Positions 15,906-25,355 of a DNA stretch of 64,000 nt are shown piece after piece (positions within the stretch are counted from its first letter, which is position 1; each line of letters starts with the position of its first letter). Origin of the DNA: Acidihalobacter_A sp037381185 (GTDB lineage Bacteria; Pseudomonadota; Gammaproteobacteria; DSM-5130; Acidihalobacteraceae); contig NZ_JARRQY010000011.1 in the NCBI RefSeq assembly GCF_037381185.1, forward strand, positions 58,983-122,982, given 5' to 3'. The position numbers and the translations under genes were made by a program. A model generated the notes under the pieces. It was not told where the DNA came from. It worked only from the letters and a program-made list of their open reading frames with translations, and ran no database searches.

Positions 15906-16943
15906 ATGGAACACCGCCCCCTCGGCGACAGCGGCCTTTCGGTCAGTCTGATCTGCCTCGGCACCATGACCTTCGGGGAACAGAACACGGAAGCCGATGC
16001 CCATGCGCAGCTCGATCGTGCACTGGACGCCGGCATCAATTTCGTCGATACCGCGGAGATGTATCCAGTGCCGCCGCGGGAGAAGACCCAGGGCCGTACG
16101 GAGTCGTATATCGGCAGTTGGTTGAAGAAGACCGGTCGGCGCGACGAGATCGTGCTGGCTAGCAAAGCGGCTGGGCCCGGCAACAACCTGGACTATCTGC
16201 GCGATGGCCCACGGCTGACGGCCGTGCACATCGAGCAGGCCGTCAACGACAGCCTCAAGCGCCTGCAGACCGATGTCATCGACCTCTACCAGTTGCACTG
16301 GCCGGACCGCAACACCAATTTCTTCGGCAAACTGGGATACGAACATGACGCCGGCGAGGACGCCACCTCCATCGAGGAGACGCTGATCGCGCTGGCGCGC
16401 CTGCAGGAGCAGGGCAAGATTCGCCATATCGGCGTGTCGAACGAAACGCCATGGGGCGTGATGACCTACCTGCGTCTAGCCGAGACGCAGGGCCTGCCGC
16501 GCATCGTCAGCATCCAGAATCCCTACAGTCTGCTCAATCGCAGCTTCGAGGTCGGCCTGGCCGAAGTGGCACATCGCGAGGGCGTCGGCCTTCTGGCCTA
16601 TTCACCGCTGGCGTTCGGCGTGCTCAGCGGCAAGTATCTCGGCGGCAAGAAACCGGCCGGGGCGCGCGTGACGCTGTTCGAGCGCTTCCGCCGCTACTCC
16701 GCACCGTACGTCGACGGCATCGTCGCGCAGTATGCTGAACTCGCTGCGGCGCACGATATGAGCCTGACGCAACTGGCCTTGGCATACGTCAACTCGCGGC
16801 CGTTCCTGACCAGCAACATTATCGGCGCGACCACGCTGGAGCAGCTCGAAGAGGACATCGCCAGCGCCGACGTGCAGCTGAGCGACGAGGTGCTGGAAGC
16901 CATTGAGGGCCTCCACGAGCAGCATCCCTATCCCTGCCCGTAA
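15906..16943 (+). CDS. Aldo/keto reductase, Tas-like
   Basis: A 345-residue NADP(H)-dependent oxidoreductase of the TIM-barrel aldo/keto family. The start is ATG 15906, seven bases after AGGAG; the open frame upstream is the tail of the FIST gene region in another frame. Catalytic tetrad residues are visible in FVDTAEMYP (Asp, Tyr), LASKAAGPG (Lys) and YQLHWPD (His). The length and the PREKTQGRTE segment match E. coli Tas. The physiological substrate is unknown. A strong terminator follows directly. Confidence 0.9.
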   Translation: MEHRPLGDSGLSVSLICLGTMTFGEQNTEADAHAQLDRALDAGINFVDTAEMYPVPPREKTQGRTESYIGSWLKKTGRRDEIVLASKAAGPGNNLDYLRDGPRLTAVHIEQAVNDSLKRLQTDVIDLYQLHWPDRNTNFFGKLGYEHDAGEDATSIEETLIALARLQEQGKIRHIGVSNETPWGVMTYLRLAETQGLPRIVSIQNPYSLLNRSFEVGLAEVAHREGVGLLAYSPLAFGVLSGKYLGGKKPAGARVTLFERFRRYSAPYVDGIVAQYAELAAAHDMSLTQLALAYVNSRPFLTSNIIGATTLEQLEEDIASADVQLSDEVLEAIEGLHEQHPYPCP

Positions 16944-16953
16944 ACGGGCGCGC

Positions 16954-16986
16954 GCGGGGCCCGCCGGGTGGCGGGCCCCGCTTTTT
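16954..16986 (+). terminator. Rho-independent terminator after the aldo/keto reductase
   Basis: A perfect 12-base-pair GC-rich stem (16954-16965 with 16970-16981) with a GGGT loop is followed by five T residues. It begins 11 bases after the reductase stop and separates it from the antiporter gene at 17021. Confidence 0.92.
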
Positions 16987-17020
16987 GCGCTCGAAGAAAC
17001 TGAGTTGAGGAGAACTCGCA

Positions 17021-18304
17021 GTGTCCACCGTCGACCTAGCCGTACTGACCCTGGCCATCGTCATGGCGCTCGGCGTCATCACCTTTCTGTTCAGCGAAAA
17101 GACCGGCATTTCCTATGTACCGATCCTGATCCTGCTGGGCATCGCCGTGGGGCCGGTGCTGAACCTGGTCGACCGCACCGAGGCGCACCAGTTGTTCGAC
17201 TATGCGCGCGTGTTCGGGCTGGTGATCATCCTGTTCGCCGAGGGACACAACCTGAAGTGGACGCTGCTGAAGAAACACTTCGCCACCATCGGCGTGCTGG
17301 ATACGGTCGGTCTGCTGGCCACGGTGCTGGTCGCGGCGCTGGCCTTTTCCTATTTCCTGCACGTGCCGCTGGCGGTCGGTTTCCTGTTCGGCGCCATCAT
17401 CGGCGCCACTGATCCGGCCACGCTGATTCCGCTGTTCAAGCAGCACACCGTGCCCGAGGACATGCGATCGGTGATCGTCAGTGAATCGATTTTCAACGAC
17501 CCCCTCGGCATCGTCCTGACCATGCTCGCCATCGCGTTGCTGGTGCCGCAGGCGGACAACGCCAAGCTGATCGAGTGGGTGGCCCAGTTCACGACCCTGG
17601 TGCCGGCGGCGATCCTGTATTTCCTCTATGAAGTGCTCGCCTCGGTGGTGATCGGAGTGGTCATGGGGCTGATCGGCTACCGCCTCATCCATGTGTTCCA
17701 TCTGGAGACGTTTCCGGAGGTCTACTCCTTTGCCCTGGCCTTCGGCGGTTTCGCCATCGGCGAGTGGGCGCAGGCTTCGGGCTATCTCGTCGCCACGGTG
17801 ATCGCGCTCGTGCTCGGCAACCACGAGCTGTTCTTCCCGCGCGAGGACCGGGTGGAGAGGGCCTCGCGCGTGATCACGCACGAACACCACTTCAATGAGA
17901 CGCTGGCCACGTTGGCCACCGTGGTCATCTTCATTCTGCTCGGTGCCGGTATCGACCTGCAGAACCTCTGGTCCTCGCTGTGGGTGGGCATCGCGGTGGC
18001 GCTGGTCGTGGTGTTCGTTGCGCGCCCGATCGCCACGCTGAGCATCCTGCCGCTGCGCCGCTGGTCCCTGCGCCAGTACGGTTTCATGGCGCTGGAAGGC
18101 CCGCGCGGCGTGGTGGCCTCGGCGCTGGCCGGCTTGCCGCTGGCGCTGGGTTTGACCTATCACGACCAGCAGATGATAGGCTGGGGCGAATCCATTCTCG
18201 CGGTGACGGTGATCACCATCCTGGTCTCGGTGATTCTGGAAACCCTGTGGATCGGCGTACTGAACCGGCGCTGGCTCGGCGGGGAGCTGGACAAGCAGGG
18301 TTGA
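17021..18304 (+). CDS. CPA1/NhaP-type cation:proton antiporter
   Basis: A 427-residue membrane protein with about 12 helices, starting at GTG 17021 after a GAGGAG site. The CPA1 signatures GAIIGATDPATLIPLF and VSESIFNDPLGIVL carry the acidic residues used in Na+(K+)/H+ exchange in this family. No C-terminal regulatory domain is present, only a short tail. It probably exports Na+ or K+ in exchange for protons at the inner membrane. It adds to NhaD and the SLC13-type permease in suggesting a salt-loaded habitat. Ion preference is not readable. Confidence 0.9.
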   Translation: MSTVDLAVLTLAIVMALGVITFLFSEKTGISYVPILILLGIAVGPVLNLVDRTEAHQLFDYARVFGLVIILFAEGHNLKWTLLKKHFATIGVLDTVGLLATVLVAALAFSYFLHVPLAVGFLFGAIIGATDPATLIPLFKQHTVPEDMRSVIVSESIFNDPLGIVLTMLAIALLVPQADNAKLIEWVAQFTTLVPAAILYFLYEVLASVVIGVVMGLIGYRLIHVFHLETFPEVYSFALAFGGFAIGEWAQASGYLVATVIALVLGNHELFFPREDRVERASRVITHEHHFNETLATLATVVIFILLGAGIDLQNLWSSLWVGIAVALVVVFVARPIATLSILPLRRWSLRQYGFMALEGPRGVVASALAGLPLALGLTYHDQQMIGWGESILAVTVITILVSVILETLWIGVLNRRWLGGELDKQG

Positions 18305-18318
18305 GCGCTGGTCGCTGC

Positions 18319-19097
18319 TCACGCGATCCGGAAATGTCCAATCAGTTCGCGTAGCCGTGCGGCCAACTCATCCAGTTGGCGGCTCGCGGATTCGAGTTGC
18401 TGCGTGCCGGCGGCAGTCTTGTCGGCTACCTGGTTAATGGCGGCGATGTTGCGATTGATCTCCTCGGCTACACTGCTCTGTTCGGTGGCGGCGGTGGCGG
18501 TGGCGGTGGCGGTGGCGATCTGATTGTTCATGTCGCTGATGGTGGCGACCGCTGCGGTGATGCGGCCCAGCGAGCTGCGCGCCTGGCCCGCTTGTTCGAC
18601 CACGTCTTGCGCTTCCCGGGCACTCTTGCCGATGGCTTCGGTCACCTCCCGCGCGCCGTTCTGCAGGTTCTCGATCATGCCGTGGATCTGGCCCGTCGCC
18701 TCCTGTGTGCGGGCTGACAGACCGCGTACCTCGTCTGCGACTACGGCAAAGCCGCGACCCTGTTCGCCTGCCCGCGCCGCTTCGATCGCTGCATTCAAGG
18801 CGAGCAGATTGGTCTGTTCGGCGATACTCCGGATGACGTCGAGTATCTTGCCTATTCGCTCACTGTCCTGACCCAGGCGATCCATCATCTCGCTCGCGGC
18901 GCTGACCTCGCCGGCCAGGCGTTCGACGGTTTCGGTAGTCTGGCCAACCAGTTGCCGGCCGCTGTCGGAGGCCTCGTCGGCATTGCCTGCCGCGGCGGCC
19001 GCTTCCGCGGCATGGCGTGCGACTTCGTCGGCGGCAGGACGGTGAAGCCGCCCCATATCCGGTGTTTTATCTTTACATCGAACAGCCGTTTGAACAT
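18319..19097 (-). pseudogene. Methyl-accepting chemotaxis protein with large internal deletion
   Basis: From ATG 19097 (after a GAGGAA site) the frame encodes MFKRLFDVKIKHRIWGGF, a typical chemoreceptor start leading into the first membrane helix. It then stops making sense. Within a few codons a different frame carries the cytoplasmic signalling domain to the end, including the hairpin tip EQTNLLALNAAIEAARAGEQ. Both membrane helices, the sensor and the HAMP domain are missing, so an out-of-frame deletion joined the two ends near 19040. An ATG at 19056 could still give a 245-residue soluble signalling fragment. Confidence 0.85.
18484..18516 (-). repeat. GGTGGC hexanucleotide repeat in the chemoreceptor remnant
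   Basis: GGTGGC-GGC is followed by four perfect GGTGGC units (18493-18516) on the + strand. On the coding strand they give an Ala-Thr run (IATATATATATA) where intact receptors usually read IATA followed directly by EEQS-like residues. It looks like a slippage expansion in the signalling domain. Confidence 0.75.
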
Positions 19098-19398
19098 CGG
19101 TTCCTCGTGGCGCGCGGCCTGTTATTCGAGCTTCGTTTTAGCGATTCACGTATATGTAACTATCGGCCGCGCCCGGTGCGGCTTTAGACTCCGTCATGGA
19201 CGCGACAGGATTATGGGCTCCCGGAGGTAGACGCTTAAACGGCCGATATATGCCCTGGCAACGGGACCGGACGTTCGGTATCGTGGATTTGCGATGCGCT
19301 GCATGCACATGCGGGTGTGTTGCGATGTATCCCTCGACTCAGGGGCGGCGCTCCGCATGGAGCGGGCTCCGTGACATGGCGCAGGCCGGTTCTCGAAA
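19098..19398. other. Intergenic region upstream of tatD
   Basis: About 300 bases with no supported gene. It contains a 9-base inverted repeat, TATCGGCCG (19161-19169) and CGGCCGATA (19240-19248), about 70 bases apart, and a short GC-rich hairpin near 19165-19185. The promoters for the former chemoreceptor and for tatD should both lie here; I cannot place either confidently. Confidence 0.35.
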
Positions 19399-20175
19399 GT
19401 GCAAATTCCACTCATCGACTCGCACTGTCACCTGGACGACGCGGCCTTCGCGGTGGACCGGCCGGCAGTGCTCGAGCGTGCCGCCGCCGCCGGCGTGCGC
19501 GCGGTCGTGCTGCCGGCGGTCAGTGCGCGCTATTGGCCGCGTTTGCGCGAGGTCGCGGCCGGTTGCGACGGCCTGCATGCCGCGTATGGTCTGCATCCGA
19601 TGCTGCTGCCGGAGCATCTTCCGGAGCATCTGGCCGAACTCGAGCAATGGCTGGAGCGGGAGCGGCCGGCGGCGGTCGGCGAATGCGGCCTGGATTTCTA
19701 CGTCGAGGACCTGGATCGGCAAGCGCAGCTCGAATACTTCGTCGCCCAACTGCGATTGGCGCGCGATTTCGACCTGCCGGTCATCCTGCACGCCCGGCGT
19801 GCCGTCGACGAGGTGCTCAAGTACATACGGCGTTATCCGGGGCTGCGCGGGGTGGTGCACAGTTTCTCCGGCAGCCTGCAGCAGGCCCAGCGCCTGTTCC
19901 AGCTTGGTTTCAGGGTCGGGCTGGGCGGTCCGCTGACCTATCCGCGGGCGCAGCGCCTGCGCAGCGTTGCCGCACGGTTGCCGATCGAGGCGATCGTGCT
20001 GGAGACCGATGCGCCCGACCAGCCGGGGCTGGCGCAGCGCGGCCGGCGCAACGAACCGGCTTTCATCGTCGAGGTGCTGGAGACGCTGGCGGATTTGCGC
20101 GGCGAGATGCCCGAGGCGGTAGGCCGCGCCACAACGCAGAATGCACGCGCGCTGTTCGGCCTGCCGCCGGTGTGA
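19399..20175 (+). CDS. TatD-family metal-dependent hydrolase/DNase
   Basis: A 258-residue TIM-barrel hydrolase starting at GTG 19399. Metal-binding motifs of the TatD family are present: DSHCHLD at residues 7-13, GECGLDFY near 95, ILHARRA near 130, VVHSFSG near 155 and LETDAPDQP near 205. Family members are 3'-5' exonucleases acting on DNA and possibly other substrates; this one is closest in pattern to YjjV-type proteins. It is followed after 23 bases by tcdA on the same strand. Confidence 0.9.
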   Translation: MQIPLIDSHCHLDDAAFAVDRPAVLERAAAAGVRAVVLPAVSARYWPRLREVAAGCDGLHAAYGLHPMLLPEHLPEHLAELEQWLERERPAAVGECGLDFYVEDLDRQAQLEYFVAQLRLARDFDLPVILHARRAVDEVLKYIRRYPGLRGVVHSFSGSLQQAQRLFQLGFRVGLGGPLTYPRAQRLRSVAARLPIEAIVLETDAPDQPGLAQRGRRNEPAFIVEVLETLADLRGEMPEAVGRATTQNARALFGLPPV

Positions 20176-20198
20176 AAATACCCTATACTCGCGCGCCC

Positions 20199-20957
20199 AT
20201 GGACAAGGAACCGAATAGCGTCGATCCGGCGCAGGAACGCACCGCCATTCTCGTCGGCACGGCCGGGCTCGAACGCCTGCGCGCCGCGCGAGTGCTGGTG
20301 GCCGGCCTCGGCGGCGTCGGCGGTGCCGCGGCCGAGGCGCTGGCGCGGGCCGGAGTTGGGCACATGACCCTGCTCGACCACGACGTCGTCGCGCCATCCA
20401 ATCTCAACCGCCAGATCGTCGCCCTGCACTCGAGCGTCGGACGCGGCAAGACGCAGGTCATGGCCGAGCGCGTGCGCGACATCAATCCGGCGGCGGAACT
20501 CGATCTGCGCAGCCGCTTCCTGCGCCCGGAGGATGCGCCGGAGCTGATGGCCGAGCAGCCTTACGACTACGTGCTCGACTGCATCGATTCGATCGCCTGC
20601 AAGGCGGCGCTGGTGCTGGCGGCGCAGCAGGCGGGCCGGCCGGTCATCTCCAGCATGGGGGCGGGCGGGCGCCTGGATCCGACCCGTATCCACGTGGCCA
20701 AGCTCAATCAGACCTCCCGCTGCGGTCTGGCGCGCGAGATGCGCAAGACGCTCAAGCGGCTCGGCGGCCAGTTGAATTATCCGGTCGTCTATTCGGACGA
20801 GGAGGCGGTCAAGGGGCTGCCGCATCAGCCGGTCGGCGGAGACGTTCCGGGCCGTCCGCGGGCGGTAAACGGCACCATCAGCTATCTCCCCGCGCTGTTC
20901 GGCTTCACCCTGGCCGGCTATGTGGTCAAGTCTCTATTACAAGACCTTATGCCATGA
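20199..20957 (+). CDS. tcdA: tRNA threonylcarbamoyladenosine dehydratase
   Basis: A 252-residue E1-like ATP-dependent enzyme that cyclises the t6A base at position 37 of ANN-decoding tRNAs. The start is ATG 20199; the open frame upstream overlaps tatD in a wrong frame. The nucleotide-binding glycine loop AGLGGVGG lies at about residues 35-42, followed by LLDHDVVAPSNLNRQ, which positions ATP. YVLDCIDSIACK and TSRCGLAREMRK are typical of TcdA/CsdL. A short hydrophobic C-terminus agrees with membrane association seen in the family. Confidence 0.94.
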   Translation: MDKEPNSVDPAQERTAILVGTAGLERLRAARVLVAGLGGVGGAAAEALARAGVGHMTLLDHDVVAPSNLNRQIVALHSSVGRGKTQVMAERVRDINPAAELDLRSRFLRPEDAPELMAEQPYDYVLDCIDSIACKAALVLAAQQAGRPVISSMGAGGRLDPTRIHVAKLNQTSRCGLAREMRKTLKRLGGQLNYPVVYSDEEAVKGLPHQPVGGDVPGRPRAVNGTISYLPALFGFTLAGYVVKSLLQDLMP

Positions 20958-21059
20958 TTAGCTTGGAAATTTTGCTGCCGAGCGCAATTTCCACTAAGCT
21001 AGCCGCGCTCTCTGGGTCGCAACAGTCGACCCGCATCTATAACTACTCAGTCGACCGCA

Positions 21060-21560
21060 ATGGAAAATGGCCTGATTCTCGCGGGCGTGGACGGTTCCCA
21101 GAATTCCCTGCTGGCCGTCGGCGTCGCCGCGCGCATGGCTTCGTTGATCGGCGCCCGCTTGGGCCTGGTCCATGTTCTCGACGAGCCTGTCCTGGGGTAC
21201 TGGGGCGGATTGCACAATCGCATGGCCGAGGACGTGCGCGAAGAAGCCGAAAAAACGCTGGCGGACGTCGCACAACGTGTGCAGCTCGTCTGCGGCATGA
21301 CCCCGGAAATCTTCATTGAGTCCGGCCTGCCGGATGACGTCATACCGCAGGTCGCGGCACGCGAGCCGGGCGTCATGATGGTGATCGTCGGTCGCCATGG
21401 TCTCGACGGCGAGCATCACGCCCGCCTGCTCAATCCGCGTACCGGACATATCGCCGCACATCTGGCGGGCCATCTGTCGGTACCGGTGATGTGCGTGCCG
21501 CCGGACGTGGCCTCCTCGCAGATCTGCGAGGCCATCGACCAACTCCGCTCCGCCACCTGA
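21060..21560 (+). CDS. Universal stress protein, UspA family
   Basis: A 166-residue single-domain Usp protein with the usual alpha/beta fold: LILAGVDGSQNSLLAVGVAA at the N-terminus and a C-terminal VPVMCVPP strand. The ATP-binding G-x2-G-x9-G-S/T motif is not clean: the loop after MMVIVGRHG reads differently, so nucleotide binding is uncertain. It is first in a rightward set with the TauE/SafE exporter (22 bases later) and TIGR02186 gene. Together they may respond to sulfite or other stress; that is inference from gene order. Confidence 0.85.
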   Translation: MENGLILAGVDGSQNSLLAVGVAARMASLIGARLGLVHVLDEPVLGYWGGLHNRMAEDVREEAEKTLADVAQRVQLVCGMTPEIFIESGLPDDVIPQVAAREPGVMMVIVGRHGLDGEHHARLLNPRTGHIAAHLAGHLSVPVMCVPPDVASSQICEAIDQLRSAT

Positions 21561-21582
21561 TCGCGAGAGGCCAATCAGCGTC

Positions 21583-22497
21583 ATGGATATCTTTCTGCCC
21601 ATTGCCCACATGGATATCAACCTGCTGCTGATCATTGTGTTCGGCGGCGTGGTCGGTTTCCTCTCCGGGTTGGTCGGGGTCGGCGGCGGCTTTCTCATCA
21701 CTCCGCTGCTGATTTTCGTTGGCGTGCCGCCGCTGGTCGCCGTGGCCACCGGCGCGGCCCAGATCGTCGGCACCTCCGCCAGCGGCAGCTATGCGCACTG
21801 GCGTCTCGGCAACGTCGATATCCGCATGGCTTTCGTGCTGCTGATCGGCAGCTGGAGTGGCGGCGCGGTCGGCGTACACATCGCCAAGGTGCTGGAGGCC
21901 GGTGGGCATTTCGGCACCATCGTCACCTTCCTCTACGTCGGCCTGCTCGGCTTTGTCGGCATCAGCATGTTGATCGAGTCGCTCAACGCGCTGCGCGGCG
22001 CCGGCAAGAAACAGAAAAAGGACGTCAAGGGCGAAGGCGGAGGGTGGGTGGCGCGCCTGCCGCTGCAGATGGAATTTCCGGTCTCCGGGTTGCGTCTGTC
22101 GCTCATCGTGCCGGTGGTGATCGGCTTCGGCGTGGGCATTCTCACCTCGCTGATGGGTGTCGGCGGCGGTTTCATCATGGTGCCGGTGATGATCTATCTG
22201 CTGCGCATGCCGACCAAGGTGGTGGTCGGAACCTCGCTGTTCCAGCTGCTGTTCACCACGGCGGAGGTGAGCATTCTGCAGGCCGGCGTGAACCACGCGG
22301 TCGATCCTTTCCTGGCGCTGGTGCTGGTGCTGGGCTCGGCGCTGGGCACGCAGTGGGGCACCAAGCTCGGTGCGCGCCTGCCCGGCGAGCAGCTACGCCT
22401 GATTCTGGCCCTGGTGGTGGTGGCGGTGGCGGTGAAGATGCTGTTCGGCATTCTGATCAAGCCCGAAGACCTGTACAGCCTGGTGCCCGCACGATGA
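21583..22497 (+). CDS. TauE/SafE-family (DUF81) sulfite/anion exporter
   Basis: A 304-residue inner-membrane protein with two repeated halves of four or so helices. The paired glycine motifs GLVGVGGGFLITPLLIF (about 29-45) and SLMGVGGGFIMVPVMIY (about 190-206) define the TauE/SafE family. Members export sulfite, sulfoacetate or related anions. A hydrophilic loop of about 30 residues lies between the halves. Its stop overlaps the start of the TIGR02186 gene (ATGA). In a sulfur-oxidising cell sulfite export is a reasonable role, but the substrate is unproven. Confidence 0.88.
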   Translation: MDIFLPIAHMDINLLLIIVFGGVVGFLSGLVGVGGGFLITPLLIFVGVPPLVAVATGAAQIVGTSASGSYAHWRLGNVDIRMAFVLLIGSWSGGAVGVHIAKVLEAGGHFGTIVTFLYVGLLGFVGISMLIESLNALRGAGKKQKKDVKGEGGGWVARLPLQMEFPVSGLRLSLIVPVVIGFGVGILTSLMGVGGGFIMVPVMIYLLRMPTKVVVGTSLFQLLFTTAEVSILQAGVNHAVDPFLALVLVLGSALGTQWGTKLGARLPGEQLRLILALVVVAVAVKMLFGILIKPEDLYSLVPAR

Positions 22498-23246
22498 AAA
22501 GACTGCTGCTCTCGCTAGTGTTTCTCATGCCGGTTCTCGCCTGGGCGCAGAGCGGGGATCTGGTCACCGAACTGACTCGCGATCATGTCGACATTTCCGC
22601 ACGCTATACGGGCGATCAGATCACGCTTTTCGGTGCGATGTCCGTGCCCGGACAGATCGTCGTCAAGGTTCGTTCGCCCGACCAGTCCGTCGCGCTGGAG
22701 AAGAAGGGGCGGGCGGGGCCGTTCTGGCTGAGCCAGGGCAAGCACGAGATCAAGCAGGTTCCCGGACTCTACTACCTGCTGTCATCGGCGCCGATCGACG
22801 GCATGTTGCCGGTCTCTGTGCGTGCCGCTCATGGCCTCGATCTGACCGATGCCCTGAAGAAAATGCAGACGACGCCTGCGGCCGGAAACGCCGCTGCAGG
22901 ACAGACGTTGAAGGACGCGGTACTGCGGCTCAAACAGGCGCGCGGCTACTACGTGGCAGATCCAAAAGCGGTCGAGATTCTCGGTGGACGTCTGTATTCG
23001 ACCGCCATTAAACTGCCGGCGCAGTTGCCGCTAGGCGAATACGACGTCGACATCTATCTGGTGCGCAACGGCCAGGTGGTCGCCACCCAGCATCGCAAGA
23101 TCAGCGTCGACGAGGTGCAGATGGAGCATTGGATATCCGGTGTCGCCAGCCAGCACTCCTGGACCTTCGGCGTGGTTTTTACCCTGAGCATGCTGCTGCT
23201 GGGACTGTTCCTCGGTGTGGTGCTGGGGCGCAGCAAGAAGAACTGA
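22494..23246 (+). CDS. TIGR02186-family membrane protein
   Basis: A 250-residue protein with a signal peptide (MKRLLLSLVFLMPVLAWAQ), a periplasmic domain of about 195 residues and one C-terminal membrane helix (about 222-245) ending in a short basic tail (GRSKKN). This architecture and its position directly after a DUF81 exporter match TIGR02186, whose function is unknown. The 4-base overlap with the exporter gene argues for a shared complex or pathway. A bidirectional terminator follows. Confidence 0.82.
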   Translation: MKRLLLSLVFLMPVLAWAQSGDLVTELTRDHVDISARYTGDQITLFGAMSVPGQIVVKVRSPDQSVALEKKGRAGPFWLSQGKHEIKQVPGLYYLLSSAPIDGMLPVSVRAAHGLDLTDALKKMQTTPAAGNAAAGQTLKDAVLRLKQARGYYVADPKAVEILGGRLYSTAIKLPAQLPLGEYDVDIYLVRNGQVVATQHRKISVDEVQMEHWISGVASQHSWTFGVVFTLSMLLLGLFLGVVLGRSKKN

Positions 23247-23273
23247 GATTCTGCGCTGACAACCGATGGTCGT

Positions 23274-23308
23274 AACGAAAACGGGCCGCGATGCGGCCCG
23301 TTTTCGTT
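23274..23308. terminator. Bidirectional terminator between convergent genes
   Basis: The 16-base arms AACGAAAACGGGCCGC and GCGGCCCGTTTTCGTT (23274-23289 and 23293-23308) pair perfectly around a GAT loop. The A and T tracts at the stem base provide a T-rich tail in both directions. It serves the gene ending at 23246 and rhlE ending at 23317. Confidence 0.9.
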
Positions 23309-23316
23309 GTGGCGTA

Positions 23317-24558
<1,242 letters not shown>

Positions 24559-24716
24559 TGAAACTCCTGGGGTCGGCCTCACCCGTTGCTGGGGCCGGTC
24601 AGGCGCATGACGGTAAATGGTATGGAACGACCTGTGCGGTATGGAACAACCGCGAGGTGGGAGGCATCGACCGGATGATGCCGCAAGGCGCGCAGCATAG
24701 CTTAAGCGGTCGCTAA

Positions 24717-24795
24717 TGAACAGTCCGGGTTTCCCTGATCCGGTCACTGAAGGTGTAAAAAACGGTTGCCGGCTTAGGAAAATCCGGACTGTTCA
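24717..24795. repeat. 12-base inverted repeat at the end of a decayed chemoreceptor
   Basis: TGAACAGTCCGG (24717-24728) and CCGGACTGTTCA (24784-24795) are perfect inverted copies with 55 bases between them. The right arm covers the stop codon of the chemoreceptor remnant. It could be a weak hairpin or the scar of a small mobile element; no target duplication is visible. Confidence 0.6.
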
Positions 24796-25320
24796 TGCGT
24801 TCTCGTGGGTGTTTCTCATCAGGCCGGAGACCCGGGAGATCTGTTGCCGGCCTTGTTCGGGACTATCGCTGGCCGATGCCATGCTGTCGTTCGCCGTGGA
24901 CGTTAGTTGTTGATGGTTCTCGCGGACTACGCTGTTTATCTCCGCAGCGGATTGACTGGTGCGTGCAGCGAGCTGTCGCACTTCGTCGGCGACGACGGCG
25001 AAGCGGCGGCCCTGCTCGCCGGCCCGCGCGGCCTCGACTGCCGCGTTGAGTGCCAGAAGATTGGTCTACCCTGCTATGGCGCCTATTGTCGCAACGATAT
25101 TTTCGATGCTCTTCGAATGTTCATTCAGTTGACCGAACAGTTCGGCGGTGCGGGACACACGTTCGATGATGTTGTCCGACGTCGTGCTTGAGGATTTCAA
25201 CGGACAAGTTGTCGATGGTGCCGGACACGCTTTGCGTGTGCTGGCGAATGCCGTCCATGCCGGTTGTGATTCGGATGATTTGCAGCTTGCCGTGCCCGGG
25301 GCTGTTGGCGGCAGTGAACC
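24793..25320 (-). pseudogene. Methyl-accepting chemotaxis protein fragment with stop and frameshift
   Basis: Read leftward, this region encodes pieces of a chemoreceptor signalling domain in two frames. The first piece ends in GMDGIRQHTQSVSGTIDNLS. After a frameshift near 25190, the next reads SSSTTSDNIIERVSRTAELF and continues to IVATIGAIAG, where a TAG replaces the expected Gln codon (25061-25069 region). It then resumes TNLLALNAAVEAARAGEQGRRFAVV with the adaptor-binding tip, and ends at 24793. The N-terminal sensor half is absent. This is a dead gene; only a 60-residue open segment remains intact. Confidence 0.85.
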
Positions 25321-25355
25321 CCCTGTTCCCGGTTCGGTGTTGTGCCGGTCAGAAA

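Noticed and set aside
17036..18322. A 428-codon leftward open frame
   Set aside because: Antisense shadow of the NhaP-type antiporter with biased Gln/His/Arg composition.
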